The notes: generated by a model from the sequence alone, not told the origin. DNA of 64,000 nucleotides from Hyparrhenia diplandra (GCA_015847255.1 JADLZK010000264.1:124001-188000), one strand, 5' to 3'. Positions 52,001 to 63,740 are shown, counted from the stretch's first letter. Program-made: numbers and translations.

Positions 52001-52854
52001 TGAGATTTCATTATCGATATATATGATTCCTACCGATGGTTAGTTGATGAACCGGACTTGCATTCTTGATATATATGATTCCTAGTGATGATTACTTGCA
52101 TTACTCGATATATAGATTCCTAGTGATGATTATTTGTTCCTATTTCATAAGTGTTTAGTGACCCCTCTCGTATGCAAAACAAGTGAAACGAGAGAAATCA
52201 TAAGTGTTCCTATTCCCAAATGAGCATGCATGAAGTAAACCCAAGTGAAATGAGAGAAATCATCAATCCAAATTATGTTCTATCTATTCCATTGCTACCT
52301 TTAGAAATCAAAGGTGCAGGTCCCCTCGAGTGTACTAAGTCAAAAGGTGACATAGACCTAGAATTACTAGAACGAAAAGGAAGCTTTACATGCTTTCCCC
52401 TGTGGTGCTCAGGTTTATTTAATTTCGAATGAACATGATGTTTCCGTAAATAAAAATTCAGAAACTTATTACGGCTTGCTAACTAATTTTAACAATACTT
52501 TGAAAATATCAATAACTAGAAAACCGTAACCATTCCCCGAACTTTAATTTGAAGTTTAGTATTGTCATGGTGTCTTAACCGAATATTCAAAGACTAGAGA
52601 AACGCAAGATTTATCCATTTGTGTCCTCCAATCATCTACTTACCATCGGTGAAGGAGACACAAGTGATATATATCTCGACTTTTAGCAAGTCATGCCACA
52701 TAGAAGAATTAGATTGCAGTTTTTTTACAGTACTAATAGAATCTGTCTTCAAATATCTAAAATTCACAAGAAACCTGTAACCATTACCCCCCGAACTTTA
52801 ATTTTGAAGTTTGGTATTGTATGTTCACTAATATCCTATGTTCCATGCTAAGAA
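52001..52854. repeat. Intron-like region with short direct repeats
   Basis: Near 52,010-52,130 three copies of GATATATA(T)GATTCCTA..GATG are spaced about 50 bases apart. A ~60-bp phrase with CGTAACCATTCCCCGAACTTTAATTTGAAGTTT..GTATTGT at 52,526 recurs at 52,778. No exon seen. Confidence 0.45.
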
Positions 52855-53064
52855 AGTCTATGAAACATCAAGTGACGATGATTCTTCGAGTCCGAAGGAT
52901 CTATTTAAACCGATGATGTCAAGTTCTGCGTAGAAGTCGCATTGATTGATATCCATGACTACATGACCTACATCAAGCGTAAGTTTGACAAGTATCTTGA
53001 TGCTAGGATGAAGAGGTCGCGTGATGAAATTTGGGAGGAACTGGAGAGGCTTTCTAGAATGTAG
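52855..53064 (+). pseudogene. Last exon of a small transposon-associated gene, frameshifted
   Basis: One frame reads KKVYETSSDDDSSSPKDLFK. After a one-base shift, another reads DDVKFCVEVALIDIHDYMTY, then IKRKFDKYLDARMKRSRDEI and WEELERLSRM with a stop. The acidic Ser/Asp run followed by a charged helix has clear protein-like character. I do not recognise the family. It faces the same way as the GC-rich exon at 51.8 kb. Confidence 0.45.
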
Positions 53065-53429
53065 TGATGAGAATCGAACAAGACCGACAACCGGATATGA
53101 CGAAGACGGTTTGAAGATGGAGAGGAGAACAGTTTTTTTTTAGTCGATAGATGGATCTGTTCCTAGTTTCAAAGCATTGATCTTTTGATGTAATATATCG
53201 TTGGCCGGTCCGTTAGTTGGTCGGTTGTTTTCTTGGTTGTCGGTGAGACTTTGTTCGAGTTCGGATGGGGTTAACGGGTCCCCAACTCTTTTGTTCCACC
53301 GTGCGGGAACTAGGTCTTGGTTTGCTTTTTCGAACAATATATCTTTGGTGCTTTGTTATGTAGTAGTTTAGGATCTTAGAAGTGGTTGGTGATGGATGTA
53401 TGAACTTAAGCCTCACTTGGTGATGGATG
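53065..53429. other. 3' UTR or spacer
   Basis: No gene. Minus-strand open frames here lack features and overlap the probable 3' UTR. Confidence 0.3.
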
Positions 53430-54310
53430 TTAGAACCTAAATGCAGTATTGCTTATCTAATCTAGCGCTGGAGTATATTTTTTTTTCCACTCGGGTAACC
53501 CCATTTCCATTGATGAGAACAGAAATACAAGATTATAGATTGTTTTAGAAAACTTAACCCAACTGATAACCTTCTAAACTATCCTCATCATTCCTGCCAA
53601 AATACGAGAACCTGCAGGACTAACTGACCCAAAGTTTGAAACAACCCACTGCATGATTGCTCTCGATCAACACGATCGCCTAACGTAATCGACACTTCAA
53701 CCGTCCCGACATGAAACAAAATACACCGCTACCTTCCGTAGCCTACCAAAGGACTGAAATCTGAAACTAAACCGACACGGACAAAACAGATAGAAGACAA
53801 CTAAGATAGGGCTTGATAGACTCTCGTCGATCTTGAGCACACCCTCGATGCACCCCTTTCCTCATTCTTCTTCCCGAGGGTCATCTTGAGCACCCGCCGA
53901 GCCTTGCAAGAGTAGGTGTCTATCGCCCAACAAAATTGCAATTGGATTATTCATTAACTTTTTTGTCAAAACTGCTCCGTTTCTACATTTCCAAATTGCC
54001 CAACAAATAGCCTAATACTCTAAATGTAAATGGCCTAATACTCCAAATTGCCCAACGATTGCCGTGGACGAGTCAAGTTTTAGGTGGTGAAGCAAAATGT
54101 CACCATGAAAAACTAGTTTTTTCCTTTTTTTTTTTGATGTAATGCCTAACACTCTGAATTTGTTCTCGAGTTTTGTCGCATCTCGAATTCACAATAGCTT
54201 GCTTTGCTCGGCTGAAATATAAATGTTAGAACCTAAATGCAGTATTGCTTATCTAATCTGTATTTGGAGTATATATTTTTTTCCACTCGGGTAACCCCAT
54301 TTCCATTGAT
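53430..54310 (-). repeat. ~85-bp direct duplication flanking ~0.7 kb, with LINE-like poly(T)
   Basis: GTTAGAACCTAAATGCAGTATTGCTTATCTAATCT..GGAGTATAT followed by a T run and CCACTCGGGTAACCCCATTTCCATTGAT occurs at 53,430 and 54,226. On the minus strand each copy reads GGGTTACCCGAGTGG then poly(A), a LINE-like 3' end. The intervening sequence has no open frame. One reading is a minus-strand retro-insertion (53,480-54,225) followed by a tandem duplication of its edge. Confidence 0.6.
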
Positions 54311-54667
54311 TTTTTTCCACTTTGTGCTATATAAAAGGTTGAATTTATATCGACATGCATCGACGTAATAAAACTTGTATTTACATAAGACACGAGGTAG
54401 AGTTGCAATATTAATGACATTACATATAAACTTGTATTCACAAATAGTGCAACAAATCCAAAGATAGACCAAAACCTATTAACGACATTACATATAAATA
54501 TAAAGTATACTCGATCGAAACTTACTACGCCAAAGATGCTAGGCGATCCACTCATCCTCATCCTCCACAACCCCGACATTGCGGATGGGTGATACACTAT
54601 CTGTGTATCCAAGTAGTACCGACCAGTGCGGAACCTATATCCATGCTTCTCTTGGAGGCTACGAGCT
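54311..54667. other. Spacer
   Basis: AT-rich, with repeats of TTGTATT.ACA and CATTACATATAAA (54,418 and 54,485). No supported gene. Confidence 0.35.
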
Positions 54668-56699
54668 TGTTGACGTTTCTTAACGTATGTAGAAGAATCC
54701 GCAAGCGCACGGAATTGTCGTTATAGCATTTCACCCGGAAGTATTCAGGGTATCGTATTTCCACAAGGAACGGTTTGTGTGACTTCTCTCTGAATAGAGT
54801 CACCCTAGGATAACTATGGGTGGTGAGGTATCTTTATGGGCTCAAACTCTCTAGCAGTGATCACTTGGCTGTTATGTCATCACTTCGGGCACCGGCCCAC
54901 GCCCAAAGGACAGTGTCCGGCAATTGCACTGCGCCACACCCGAACATGGGGGGATTACAAGGGACGGACAAGGCTGTCACAACCCAGCCGCCTACCCCCT
55001 CAACCGTGGGATGCGCCACAAAAGATAGAAAACCCTTAGCCTAGACACCACGTCTACACTAGTGGTTATTACTCTAGCGTGTCGACAAGGCTTACCCGGC
55101 CCCCGGGGTCCTTCTACTGCAGTACCGCCCGAAGGAAACGACTATCAATCCCGCAATTCTATAACAATTTGGATAATATGCTTAAGAGTAACAAGCAAAG
55201 AGGGACACAACCATTCTTACCCAAATGATTAGAAGGTTGTAGAGGTACAAGCGTGGCGGGTGCCGACAAGTCCAAGACTCGGCCACCCGAGATCCGCAAT
55301 GCACCGGGGGTACACCGGGACTACATGGAGAAGAGGCCAAGCCCTCTTCTAGCCTTCCCTCTCTCACTCTCCATTAGAACTAAGAAGGAGGAAGAAGAAG
55401 AATAAGAGTGGAGTGGGAGCTTCTTCCTTTCTTCTACATTGTGGCTCTTCCTTGTGTTGTGTATGAATTGGTGTTTTATTGAGTAGAATGTGTTTACAAT
55501 GGAGGGAGATGGCCTATATTTATACTAGAGAGGGGAGAGAGGCCATCTCTATACATGGAAATATTTCCTACCGCCTCTACTGGCATGCAACCGACGCTGG
55601 GAGGTCGGCAAGGAAGTTTCCTTGTGAGCTGCGTTGAAAACCGGGCGGGAACCGGCCTCTAAGGCGGTGAACCGGAGTCAAACCGGCAAGATATGCGCTG
55701 TCTGCTATTTCTGGAAAGGAATTCGAGCTCCTGCGCATGTGAACCGGCCGGTTTAGGCGGTCCAACCGCGCCGGACCAGCAACCGCCTTGGGGGAGCAAA
55801 CCACGGGCCGCCACATGTCCCTAGGCCGGTCGGCCGCGCGCGCCACGCCGCGCCCGCGCGGAGAGCCGCGCACCGCCTCCGCTCCTCCTCGTCAGCGCCG
55901 CCACGTGTCCGGCCAAATTTGAATTCCCGCCCGCATGCGCCCGCCTGCGCTTCGCGGTCGAGCGCTCCCGCCGTGGGGCAGCCCGCCACGTGGCCCGTTG
56001 CCACCGGTGGGTGTGTTAACCCCGCCCCCCGCATGGGTGAACGACGGGCCCACCATGGCCCGCACGTCGCCGCCTGTCTTCGCTGTTTTTCTGTGTGTGA
56101 GCGCTGGTGCTTTGCGCGCGCCGGCGATTGCCGCCGCTTCGCCACTTTGCCACGTGTCAGCTGAGGATTGGCCTGCATGGTACTGTACCTGGCACATGGG
56201 ACCCACTTTGCATGGCAAATTTGTGTATGTGATAACTTCTTATTCCGGAGTCCAAATATAGCAAATGATATATCTATTTTGATCAGCGCGACGAGCCCTT
56301 CGCAACGGTGTACTCCATTTCATCGTTTGAGATACTTTATTTTGATGATAAATTGAGCTTTCTTTGGCGGTCGAAATATATGCCATAACGACCGCCAACA
56401 CCTCGGCAGGGTGGCGTTGTTGGGCCTGAAAAGTCTGCTGGTGGTGTTTGCTCGGCCCAACTCTGGCGTTTTGGTCCATTTCCACCCTGGGCTTGAAGTA
56501 TTCTGAAATGCGCTTTCCAGGGTCGCGTACTTTGGTTGTATTTCCACCTGTTTTTATTATAAATACTACAAAATACATTTCGGACACTACAAGTGGAAAT
56601 ATGTTAGTAATAAATGTATATGAGTATAAAAAGGTATAGTTTCACTCCCTTTATGGTAGTAAGTTGACAGGAAAAATATGTCGTTAGTGACCGTCAACA
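54668..56699 (-). repeat. Complete LTR of a second gypsy element (Tat-like), minus orientation
   Basis: On the minus strand it starts TGTTGACGGTCACTAACGAC at 56,699 and ends in ACGTCAACA at 54,668, giving a 2,032-bp LTR with TG..CA ends. A polypurine tract abuts its start on the right, so this is the 3' LTR of a minus-strand element whose body lay to the right. A TATA box (GTATAAATATAGG on the minus strand, 55,513-55,525) marks the promoter. The segment ending AGAAGAATCCGCAAGCGCACGG at the left is typical of Tat-lineage grass LTRs. The GC-rich 55,620-56,160 gives spurious open frames. Confidence 0.85.
55513..55525 (-). promoter_or_regulatory. LTR promoter TATA box
   Basis: GTATAAATATAGG on the minus strand, mid-LTR, downstream (minus sense) of the GC-rich U3 part. 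Confidence 0.65.
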
Positions 56700-56715
56700 A
56701 ACTCCCCCAAGCTTA
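56700..56715 (-). promoter_or_regulatory. Polypurine tract of the minus-strand element
   Basis: On the minus strand, AAGCTTGGGGGAGTT directly precedes the LTR start. Confidence 0.8.
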
Positions 56716-57417
56716 CCCTTTGCGCGTCCTCGAGCAAAAGATAAGTACTTGGTTGTTGATCAGGAGTTGCTACTATGCCGATTACATTTCACAAGTGCCA
56801 GGTTTATAACAAGATTTTCTACTATAGTTTGAATAAAATGGCACGTCTTTTCTCACCCTTTATTACCTTTCATCGTTTGCGGGGCTTTTTAGCTGTCTCA
56901 AAGTCTTGGGCGGTTGCCAGATAGAACGGTTATAATAGAAATACTACTCATTCATTCTTTTGATCAACCTTTTCATCCGGGATTATTTATTAGATTTATA
57001 TTTGTTTTTCGAGAAAGTATGAGCTTTACTACTACATATATATATTTTTTTTGGAGAGGTGGGCTCTACTCGCCCTAGACTTTTGTCTTTTATTTCCTCT
57101 CTTTCTTTTTTTTCTTTCTCTTTTTTTTGGAGATGTGGGCTCTACTCGCCCTCGGACACGTGTCCATTTTTCATCTCTTTTTTTTTTTCTTTTTTTTAGC
57201 ACAGCCCATATCTTTTCTCTTTTCTTCAAATTAGATTCCCGGATGTTAAGTTTCTCTCTTGAATGAAATCATAGCAAATCTATTTGTACCATATCATATT
57301 TGGTAACAACTTAGACTGGATAGAGCTTATGCAACCCACATGAATCAGGTTTTTCAAGATGATTTTAAGACTTAGCCACTAAACCCAAACTTTAGAGAAA
57401 TTCAAGTTATAAACTAG
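56716..57417 (-). mobile_element. 3' untranslated part of the minus-strand gypsy element
   Basis: AT-rich sequence continuing from the polypurine tract, with no pol sequence. GGAGA.GTGGGCTCTACTCGCCCT occurs at 57,053 and 57,129, a ~76-bp tandem duplication. The element stops abruptly at the CACTA-like terminus at 57,418; its coding body is missing. Confidence 0.6.
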
Positions 57418-58490
57418 CACTATGTAAAAAAAGGGCCTCTGATCGTAGCGTTGAGGGCTTTCTCCCCTTGGGGGCTGGGCTGCCCATTAGGGTCTCTAAA
57501 TGTCCGACTTTACTGACTGTCCGAGCGCGGCGTCGCAGAATAGGTTTTAATACGACGGGATTTCGCGGCGTCTCAAACTTCCCGCTCGTAGTGAGCCCTT
57601 GTTACACACACGCCGTGGAACGCCTATGTCCCGGGATTTGCTCGACCGTGGTCTACGCGATCTGAGACATGATTGTCTAAGATGCGATCAGTACCTCTGA
57701 AACGTCACGCACCGCGGCATCGATGTCGACCGTATCGCGCCCAAAAGTAGTGACGCCCGTTAGCAAAGATACGATCGTAGAAGCTTATTCGCACAAACCC
57801 ATTTTACCAAATCTGCGTCGTAATAATGACGCCGCATGTCGATACACGCGCGCGCGTACCACGCGCTCTTAATCGGTACACGGGCATAGCACGCCCGGCC
57901 AATGAACCATCTCGCAAATCATTAGTAAAATACGGACCCTTGCGGGTGATAACCGATCGTAATACGGGCGGTTACGACATACCAAAAACCCCGGTAATGC
58001 GTGGTTTCGCTTCATTTACAGATGCATGCGTAGATTGCCTCGTCTATAGTTCCGTAACCCTTTTGAGACGTTCATTTTGTCCGCCACGCCTCGTAGCTTT
58101 CGCTTAGTTTACATACGCGGGTTTTTTTTCGATCAGAATCGTTCGCATTTTCAGGACGCTTGTAGCGGATGCTCGACCGTAGCTACGGGAAATTACATAT
58201 CGTGTCCCTTTCGCGTGTCTGCGTCGAGGTTTGTATTTCGAGACGCGTTTACCGGTGCTTTCGTAAACCGACGCCGAGACTACGTGACGGTGGTTCACGG
58301 GCATCGGAAACACACCGTCGTTAATAATTTAGATATTACGCACGGATTCACGCGGCGTAAACTATTCCGAAACCCACAGGCGCTCATTAGCCGCGGTGGT
58401 CCGTACTTATTCAGTTATTACAGACAGGTTAAGATGGGTCTGTACTATGCCGAGACTAGAGACGTACACAGGTCCGATCACAAACAAATG
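57418..58490. repeat. CpG-rich subterminal region of the CACTA-like element
   Basis: Composition is near 50% GC, with CpG clearly in excess. For example, the 60 bases from 57,721 contain nine CpG where under four are expected from base content. Neighbouring transposons show no such excess. Open frames of 93 and 180 codons on the plus strand (57,826 and 58,077) have no recognisable motif and are probably chance. CpG-rich subterminal ends are known in maize En/Spm, where they bind the element's own protein in a methylation-sensitive way. Confidence 0.6.
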
Positions 58491-58507
58491 GCGGGCGCCT
58501 GCAGCAT

Positions 58508-58572
58508 GGAAAATTCATGTGTATTTCTTAAAATTCATGTGTATCTCTCGAAAAATTCATGTGTATCTCAGA
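58508..58572. repeat. Three tandem ~20-bp repeats
   Basis: AAAATTCATGTGTATTTCTT, AAAATTCATGTGTATCTCTC and AAAATTCATGTGTATCTCAG follow one another at the inner border of the CpG-rich region. Confidence 0.9.
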
Positions 58573-58639
58573 ATGTTCTTCACACGACATACCCGGTTGT
58601 TCAGGGGCACGCCACATAGATTGTTCACAACACAAATAA

Positions 58640-61220
58640 CACAGTTCAAATGCATGTATCCACGTGATCGTCATGCAGCAAGAGAAACAGAAGGAACTCA
58701 CGGTTCACGAAACGAATACTCGCCTTTAGGGCTAATGATCTCTTCCATAACAAACTTGGCGATCTCCTCTCTAATATCCTCCAAATTAATCGAATTTCCA
58801 GACAAATCGAAATCCTAATACAAAGAAAGGTAGGCATAAGTGTTCGTTGTACACATGGTCTTTATTGCCAAACAAAGGTAGGCACATGATGGAGTCGCAC
58901 CGAAGTTACCTCGTGGACGGTCCGGATGAACTTGTTTCATCGCAGCCGGGAAGTGGTGGGCCATGTAGAACCCACATGTCTTTTCATCGGTTTGCGGATC
59001 GGCACCGCAAACATATGAAACACGTGGTTATTCATCGAATGGAAACACGCACGAGTGCGAGTAACTCCAAGTGAAGCACTAGTTCTTGTACATTCTTGTT
59101 TGGACCTCCATGCTTCTTGCCCGAAACATGCTTGTTTGGACCTTGCCGTCCTTTTGTTAAGCCACGCTTGATTCTCGGCCATTTGCACTCGACGAGAGGC
59201 ACTCGGACATTCTTGTCATGCGAGCCACTCCCGCATTCTCGCCCCCGCGGCTGCGAGGCACTCGGGTCATCCTTGCCTTGCGAGCTAGTTTCCACATCGT
59301 TAGCCGATGCACTCGCAAGGCACTCGACCGTCATTGGCATGCAAGCGAGTCGCCGCATTCCCATCCATTGCAGCCCTGAGAGGGACTCGATCATTCTTTG
59401 TCATTCCCATTTAAGCTGCGTGTCATCTGGTCCTTTAGATTGACTTTCATTGAGGCGGCGTAAGTTGGCACAGGGGAGGTTTTGGGGCGGTAAAAGAAGA
59501 GAGCTTTAGGAATGCTCTGAAGAAAGACGGGCTCGCGCTCCTTTGGATCATCTTACAAATAGCCTATCCAAGAGCCTTAATCTCGCTTTGTCGGCGGATC
59601 CGATGAGTGTAGCCTCAAAACCGGGAGTTACATGATCAATAAAAACAATAGAATGTCCTTCCGGTATTGGTTGACCTTTAAGATGTAGTTGATTTGGGTA
59701 TACCATTCCCCTTGCTACCTCAACTAGATAACCTCAAGTCTTCCTTTGCAAGGGTACATGGTGCCGACGTGGAAAGTATCTCAACTGCGGCATCCACCGA
59801 ATCGGCTTCTCGCGACGCAAATGCTCTTCACACCACCTACACGGCTAGGGGTGTTGGCGTGCAAATGAACCATGTCCTCCCCGATTCCAACGCCGCCACC
59901 TTAGCTGTGAGCTCATCTAGTTGAGGTCCAAACTCTTTCTATATGCTTCGCCAACGCACACTGAGACTTCCTCTTTACGTACATGTCGACGCAAGCCGGC
60001 CAAAACTTCCAACCGGTCATACTAGACATACCACGCACACGCCCATGCGCTCACGGGTGCCCGGGACCCTCGTGAGCATAGCTCTTTCCCTTACACCGGT
60101 GCCCTCGAAGAAGCACGGGCGGTCTTCTCTAAAACCTTCTCATATAAAGACCGAGACTCTTCACGACCAAACAATTGCAGCCTTATTACGACACGGCCCA
60201 GACCGCACCGTGCACAAAAAAAGCCGAGCGCGGTTCTTTGGAAATTCATGCCAAGGATTCTTGATGCTATTGTGGAGTAAGTAAGTGTCCTTCTTCTCCC
60301 ACACTTCGAACTTTGCCTCATAACCTCCTGTACCCAGGCGGTGGTCATGCTTGTTCTTCTCCCTAAGCCGCTTGTATCTCTCACTTGTTGCCGGTGCCTC
60401 TTTCTCGCTCTCTTCGCTTCAACGAAAGTCGCCCAATCGTCCTTGGTGATGTATGGGTGCTTCACCGTGGCATCCAACCCCTTTATGACGTAATTCCGCA
60501 CTAGATCGCTTTTGAAGGTCCTAAAACTTTTGCCTACTGACTGCCACAGCTTCATATATGCTATGCGCCTTAAGTTGCCTACAAACTCCAATGAATTACG
60601 GACACGAGTTCTCAAATAACAATTCCTTTGTTGCGGCGCTTAAGGAAGAGGCGAATATGTGAGCAAGGGGACCTTTTGTCTAGCAATCAGACCGGCAAGT
60701 CTCTTCATTCTTAGCATGGCCACCTTCTCGGTGGGAAACCCGTTCGGCTTGAGCGCCGTGACAACTATCTTGCCTTCTCGGCCACCTTGTGTGTGTCCCG
60801 GCCCTCCACTTTCGCGGAGGAAAGCCGGATGGCTGCCCTCTCCAAAGAAAAAATCCCGAACGCCCCCCGTGGTACCATCATCTCTCTCTTGCCCCCCGTG
60901 GTACCATCATCTATCTCTTGCTCTGTCTCTTCATATGTAGCTCTCCGGCCATCCTCTAGAGAATAAGTTGTTTCGTTTGCGGATGATGTTGTAAATGTGC
61001 CAAATGACACCTACATCAAAGCGATTTAGGTTACACATTGAAGTCAACGACTAGCACTAAGCAAAAAGCTAACAATAAGTAGGGTTTGTATATCACATAG
61101 CTGCGACTTACCATTTTTTCGGCGTCGTCAACGGCCAAGACACACGACAAAGCTTCACCGGCAGTTCTAGGGGGCGAGGAAAAGGTGCGATTATTGTTCT
61201 ATCTTGAGCACGTATATTCA
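58640..61220 (-). pseudogene. Transposase_24-like CACTA pseudogene
   Basis: Minus-strand pieces in order: 61,220-61,112 (MNIRAQDRTIIAPFPRPLEL, donor TG/GTAAGTC); 60,790-60,660 (NGFPTEKVAMLRMKRLAGLI); 60,600-60,400 (FVGNLRRIAYMKLWQSVGKS, FRTFKSDLVRNYVIKGLDAT and DDWATFVEAKRARKRHRQQV); 59,930-59,890 (LDELTAKVAALESG, coiled); 59,700-59,600 (IPEGHSIVFIDHVTP); and 58,820-58,720 (FDLSGNSINLEDIREEIAKF). The W-x-x-F-K-S-D-L-x-x-x-Y...D-W-x-x-F-V pattern is that of the Transposase_24 region. Many stops and frameshifts separate the pieces. A 27-bp GTGGTACCATCATCT unit is duplicated at 60,870-60,925. Confidence 0.6.
59160..59400 (-). repeat. Degenerate ~70-bp repeats inside the pseudogene
   Basis: The plus strand shows GCACTCGGACATTCTTGTCATGCGAG, then GCACTCGGGTCATCCTTGCCTTGCGAG, then GCACTCGACCGTCATTGGCATGCAAG, then GGGACTCGATCATTCTTTGTCAT at roughly 60-75 base steps. 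This suggests a repetitive protein segment; minus-strand frames here contain KHVSGKKHGGPNKNV nearby. Confidence 0.55.
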
Positions 61221-61435
61221 TCTCTATAAATAAAATAAGCAAAAAGAGTTGCGGTTTCCTATGACAAAACCCACGAGATAACAACATTATAGTAACACTT
61301 TCGGTGTCAAGTTCAGTATCTACAACTAAAAATATCCATGTGAGGATAAAATTATACGAGTTCAATTCTGTAATAGGCTTTCTTATGAGGACTAAACAAA
61401 CCACCGAGGCAGAGAACAAATAAAATGTCGAAAAA

Positions 61436-62020
61436 ACTGGAAAGGAAGCCAAGAAATGTGTTGGTTGTAATATGAATGAGACCATCCAACACCTTTTCCA
61501 AGATTGTCCGTATTTCAAAAACGGTATGGAGGATCATCTTTTAGGCTCTTGGCCTAAACCGGCCCTAGATCTACATAAGCCATATGTTTGGTACATGGCC
61601 TACTAATCAGAATAAAAGGATTAGAAACTTGATTTGGGTTGGCGTCACGGCTATATGCTAGGCCATTTGGTATTTGTCAAAACGATATTATCTTTAACAA
61701 AATGAAAGTTTTCTCGTTGTCGAAGGTAATTTTCGGATGAGCCTATTGGTCTGCGATGATCGAGTCCGGTTGCGGCGTGTGATGAACAAGACAAGAACAC
61801 ACTCTCGCTAATTAGTAGAAAACTAGAAGTGTTTACTTTGGAGTTTCCCTATAGAGGGTGGAAGCACATTTATCATTTGCTTTAGTTCTCTTTATCTGTT
61901 TTAGAGACTTGTTTTGCTTTACCTTTTTATCATTTACTTTGTTCTCTTTATCGGGTCGCGTGTACATCCTCGGATGTAGAGGCCGGATGTTTTTTCTCAT
62001 CCATTATCTAAAAAAAAAAA
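61436..62020 (+). mobile_element. LINE 3' end, copy 1 (zf-RVT, 3' UTR, poly(A))
   Basis: Reads KCVGCNMNETIQHLFQDCPY at 61,457-61,515, the zf-RVT zinc-binding motif (C-x2-C, H-x-x-x-x-C), then FKNGMEDHLLGSWPKPALD. The remainder is frameshifted and leads into a 3' UTR with GATGTAGAGGCCGGATG and an A run at 62,010-62,020. It is a 5'-truncated LINE of the family seen elsewhere in the window. Confidence 0.75.
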
Positions 62021-62179
62021 GCTTGAATTATCACCTTTCCTCATTTGCAAATTTCAGCGACACCTGAAATTAGCAAAGCCCTAATATTATACTGATTTAA
62101 GGTCCCAAACCGGGTCAGGAATAGGCGTTAAGTTTGAGGACTACACAATCCATAGAGGCACAGATCACAAAAAATTGAA

Positions 62180-62328
62180 CTCCCTCCATTCCAAAATGTA
62201 AGTCGCTTTTGACTTTTTTGGTTCGTCCATTTTGCTATATATCCGGGCATATTATTGTATCTAGATACATAGCTAAATGGATGTACCAAAAAGTCAAAGC
62301 GACTTACAAAACCGAAATGGAAGAAGTA
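62180..62328. mobile_element. Stowaway-like MITE, array copy 1
   Basis: Begins CTCCCTCCATTCCAAAATGT and ends with the inverted GAAATGGAAGAAG. The internal arms TAAGTCGCTTTTGACTTTTT and AAAAAGTCAAAGCGACTTA pair along most of the element, so it would fold into a long hairpin. Confidence 0.8.
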
Positions 62329-62507
62329 GTTCAGGAATAGATGAATATAAACAAAGCGTAGTTTAGCAACAGTTCGTTTAGTAGGAAATTTTTGTAAGAC
62401 AAGATAGTAGTAGTACTTTCGAATGAAGTAGTCGGTGTTGTTGAGCTTGTGTATTCATCTATGAAGAAAATAAGCGGCGAGAATTATCACCTTTCCTCAC
62501 TAGGAAA

Positions 62508-63072
62508 AACTGGAAAGGAAGCCAGAAATGTGTTGGTTGTAATATGAATGAGACCATCCAACACATTTTCCTAGATTGTCCGTATTCGAAAAACGGTATG
62601 GAGGATCATCTTTTATGCTCTTGGCCTAAACCGGCCCTAGATCTACATAAGCCATATGTTTGGTACATGGCTTACTAATGAGAATAAAAGGATTAGAAAC
62701 TTGATTTGGGTTAGCATCACAGCTATATCTTTGGGCCATTTGGCGCATCAAAAAAAGATATTATCTTTAACAAAATGAAAGTTTTTCGTTGTCGAAGGTA
62801 ATTTTCGGATGAGCCTATTGGTCGCGCGATCGAGCCCGATTGCGGCGTGATGAACAAGACAAGAACACACTCTCGCTAATTAGCGAAAACTAGAAGTGTT
62901 TACTTTGGAGTTTGGTGGAAGCACATTTATCATTTGCTTTAGTTCTCTTTATCTGTTTTAGAGACTTGTTTTGCTCTACCTTTTTATCCACTATTTGTAA
63001 TAAGCGGCCGTGTACATCCTCGGATGTAGAGGCCGGATGTTTTTCTCATCCATTATCTAAAAAAAAAAAAAA
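62508..63072 (+). mobile_element. LINE 3' end, copy 2
   Basis: Near-identical to 61,436-62,020, with the same truncation point, the CVGCNMNETIQHIFLDCPY-type motif, the GGCCGGATG 3' UTR and poly(A) ending at 63,072. An identical 5' truncation shows it was copied by local duplication and not by a second retrotransposition. Confidence 0.75.
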
Positions 63073-63210
63073 GCTTCATCGCTGAACAGATTTGAAAATT
63101 TTAGTAGTCCGGAAATTAGCAAGGCCCTAATATTATACAGTTCAATTCTATAAGTGGCGATGCCGTGAGGACTACACAATCCACGAGGCACGAGATCACA
63201 AAAAATTGCA

Positions 63211-63363
63211 CTCCCTCCGTTCCAAATTGTAAGTCGCTTTGACTTTTTTGGTTCGGTCCATTTTGCTATGTATCCGGGCATATTATTGTATCTAGATATA
63301 TAACTAAATGGATGTACCAAAAAAAGTCAAAGCGACTTACAAACCGAAAACGAAGAAGAAGTA
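63211..63363. mobile_element. Stowaway-like MITE, array copy 2
   Basis: Same hairpin element as copy 1, starting CTCCCTCCGTTCCAAATTGT. Confidence 0.8.
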
Positions 63364-63740
63364 GTTCGGGAATAGAGGAATATAAACAAATCGTAGTTTA
63401 GGCGTTTAGCAACAGTTCATTTAGTGGGAAAATTTTTGTAACACAAGATAGTAGTAGTACTCGACACGGCAGTCGGTGTTCTCAAGTTTGTGTATTCATC
63501 TATGAAGAAAATAAATAGCAGAATTATCACCTTTCCTCACTACGGCGAATGAAAAATTCGGGTGACACCGGATGATGCGTTGATGCCCGGAAATCATCAA
63601 GTAGCTACGTCGCTGAACAGATTTAAAAATTTCAGTCACACGGAAATTAGCAAGGCCCTAATATTATATAGTTCAATTCTGTAATAGGCAGTCTATGAGG
63701 ACTACACAATCCATAGAGGCACGAGATCACAAAAATTGCA

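Larger units (their letters stand above)
57418..61230 (-). mobile_element. Second CACTA-like element (gene on minus strand)
   Basis: CACTATGTAAAAAAAGGGCC at 57,418 looks like a CACTA terminus, preceded by TAG as a possible 3-bp target. A 1.07 kb CpG-rich subterminal region follows, then a minus-strand pseudogene of the Transposase_24 type. The orientation (terminus left, gene reading toward it) is the same as in the element at 1.6-5.4 kb. The opposite terminus is not seen; the right side runs into a tandem array near 61,230. Confidence 0.55.

Noticed and set aside
55577..56261. Several overlapping 80-140 residue frames on both strands
   Set aside because: They lie inside a well-defined LTR in its GC-rich part; low-complexity Arg/Pro/Ala composition.
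57418..58490. Viral or bacterial insertion as an explanation for the CpG-rich stretch
   Set aside because: It begins exactly at a CACTA-like terminus and leads into a plant Transposase_24-like pseudogene, so a transposon end is the simpler reading; no viral motif seen.
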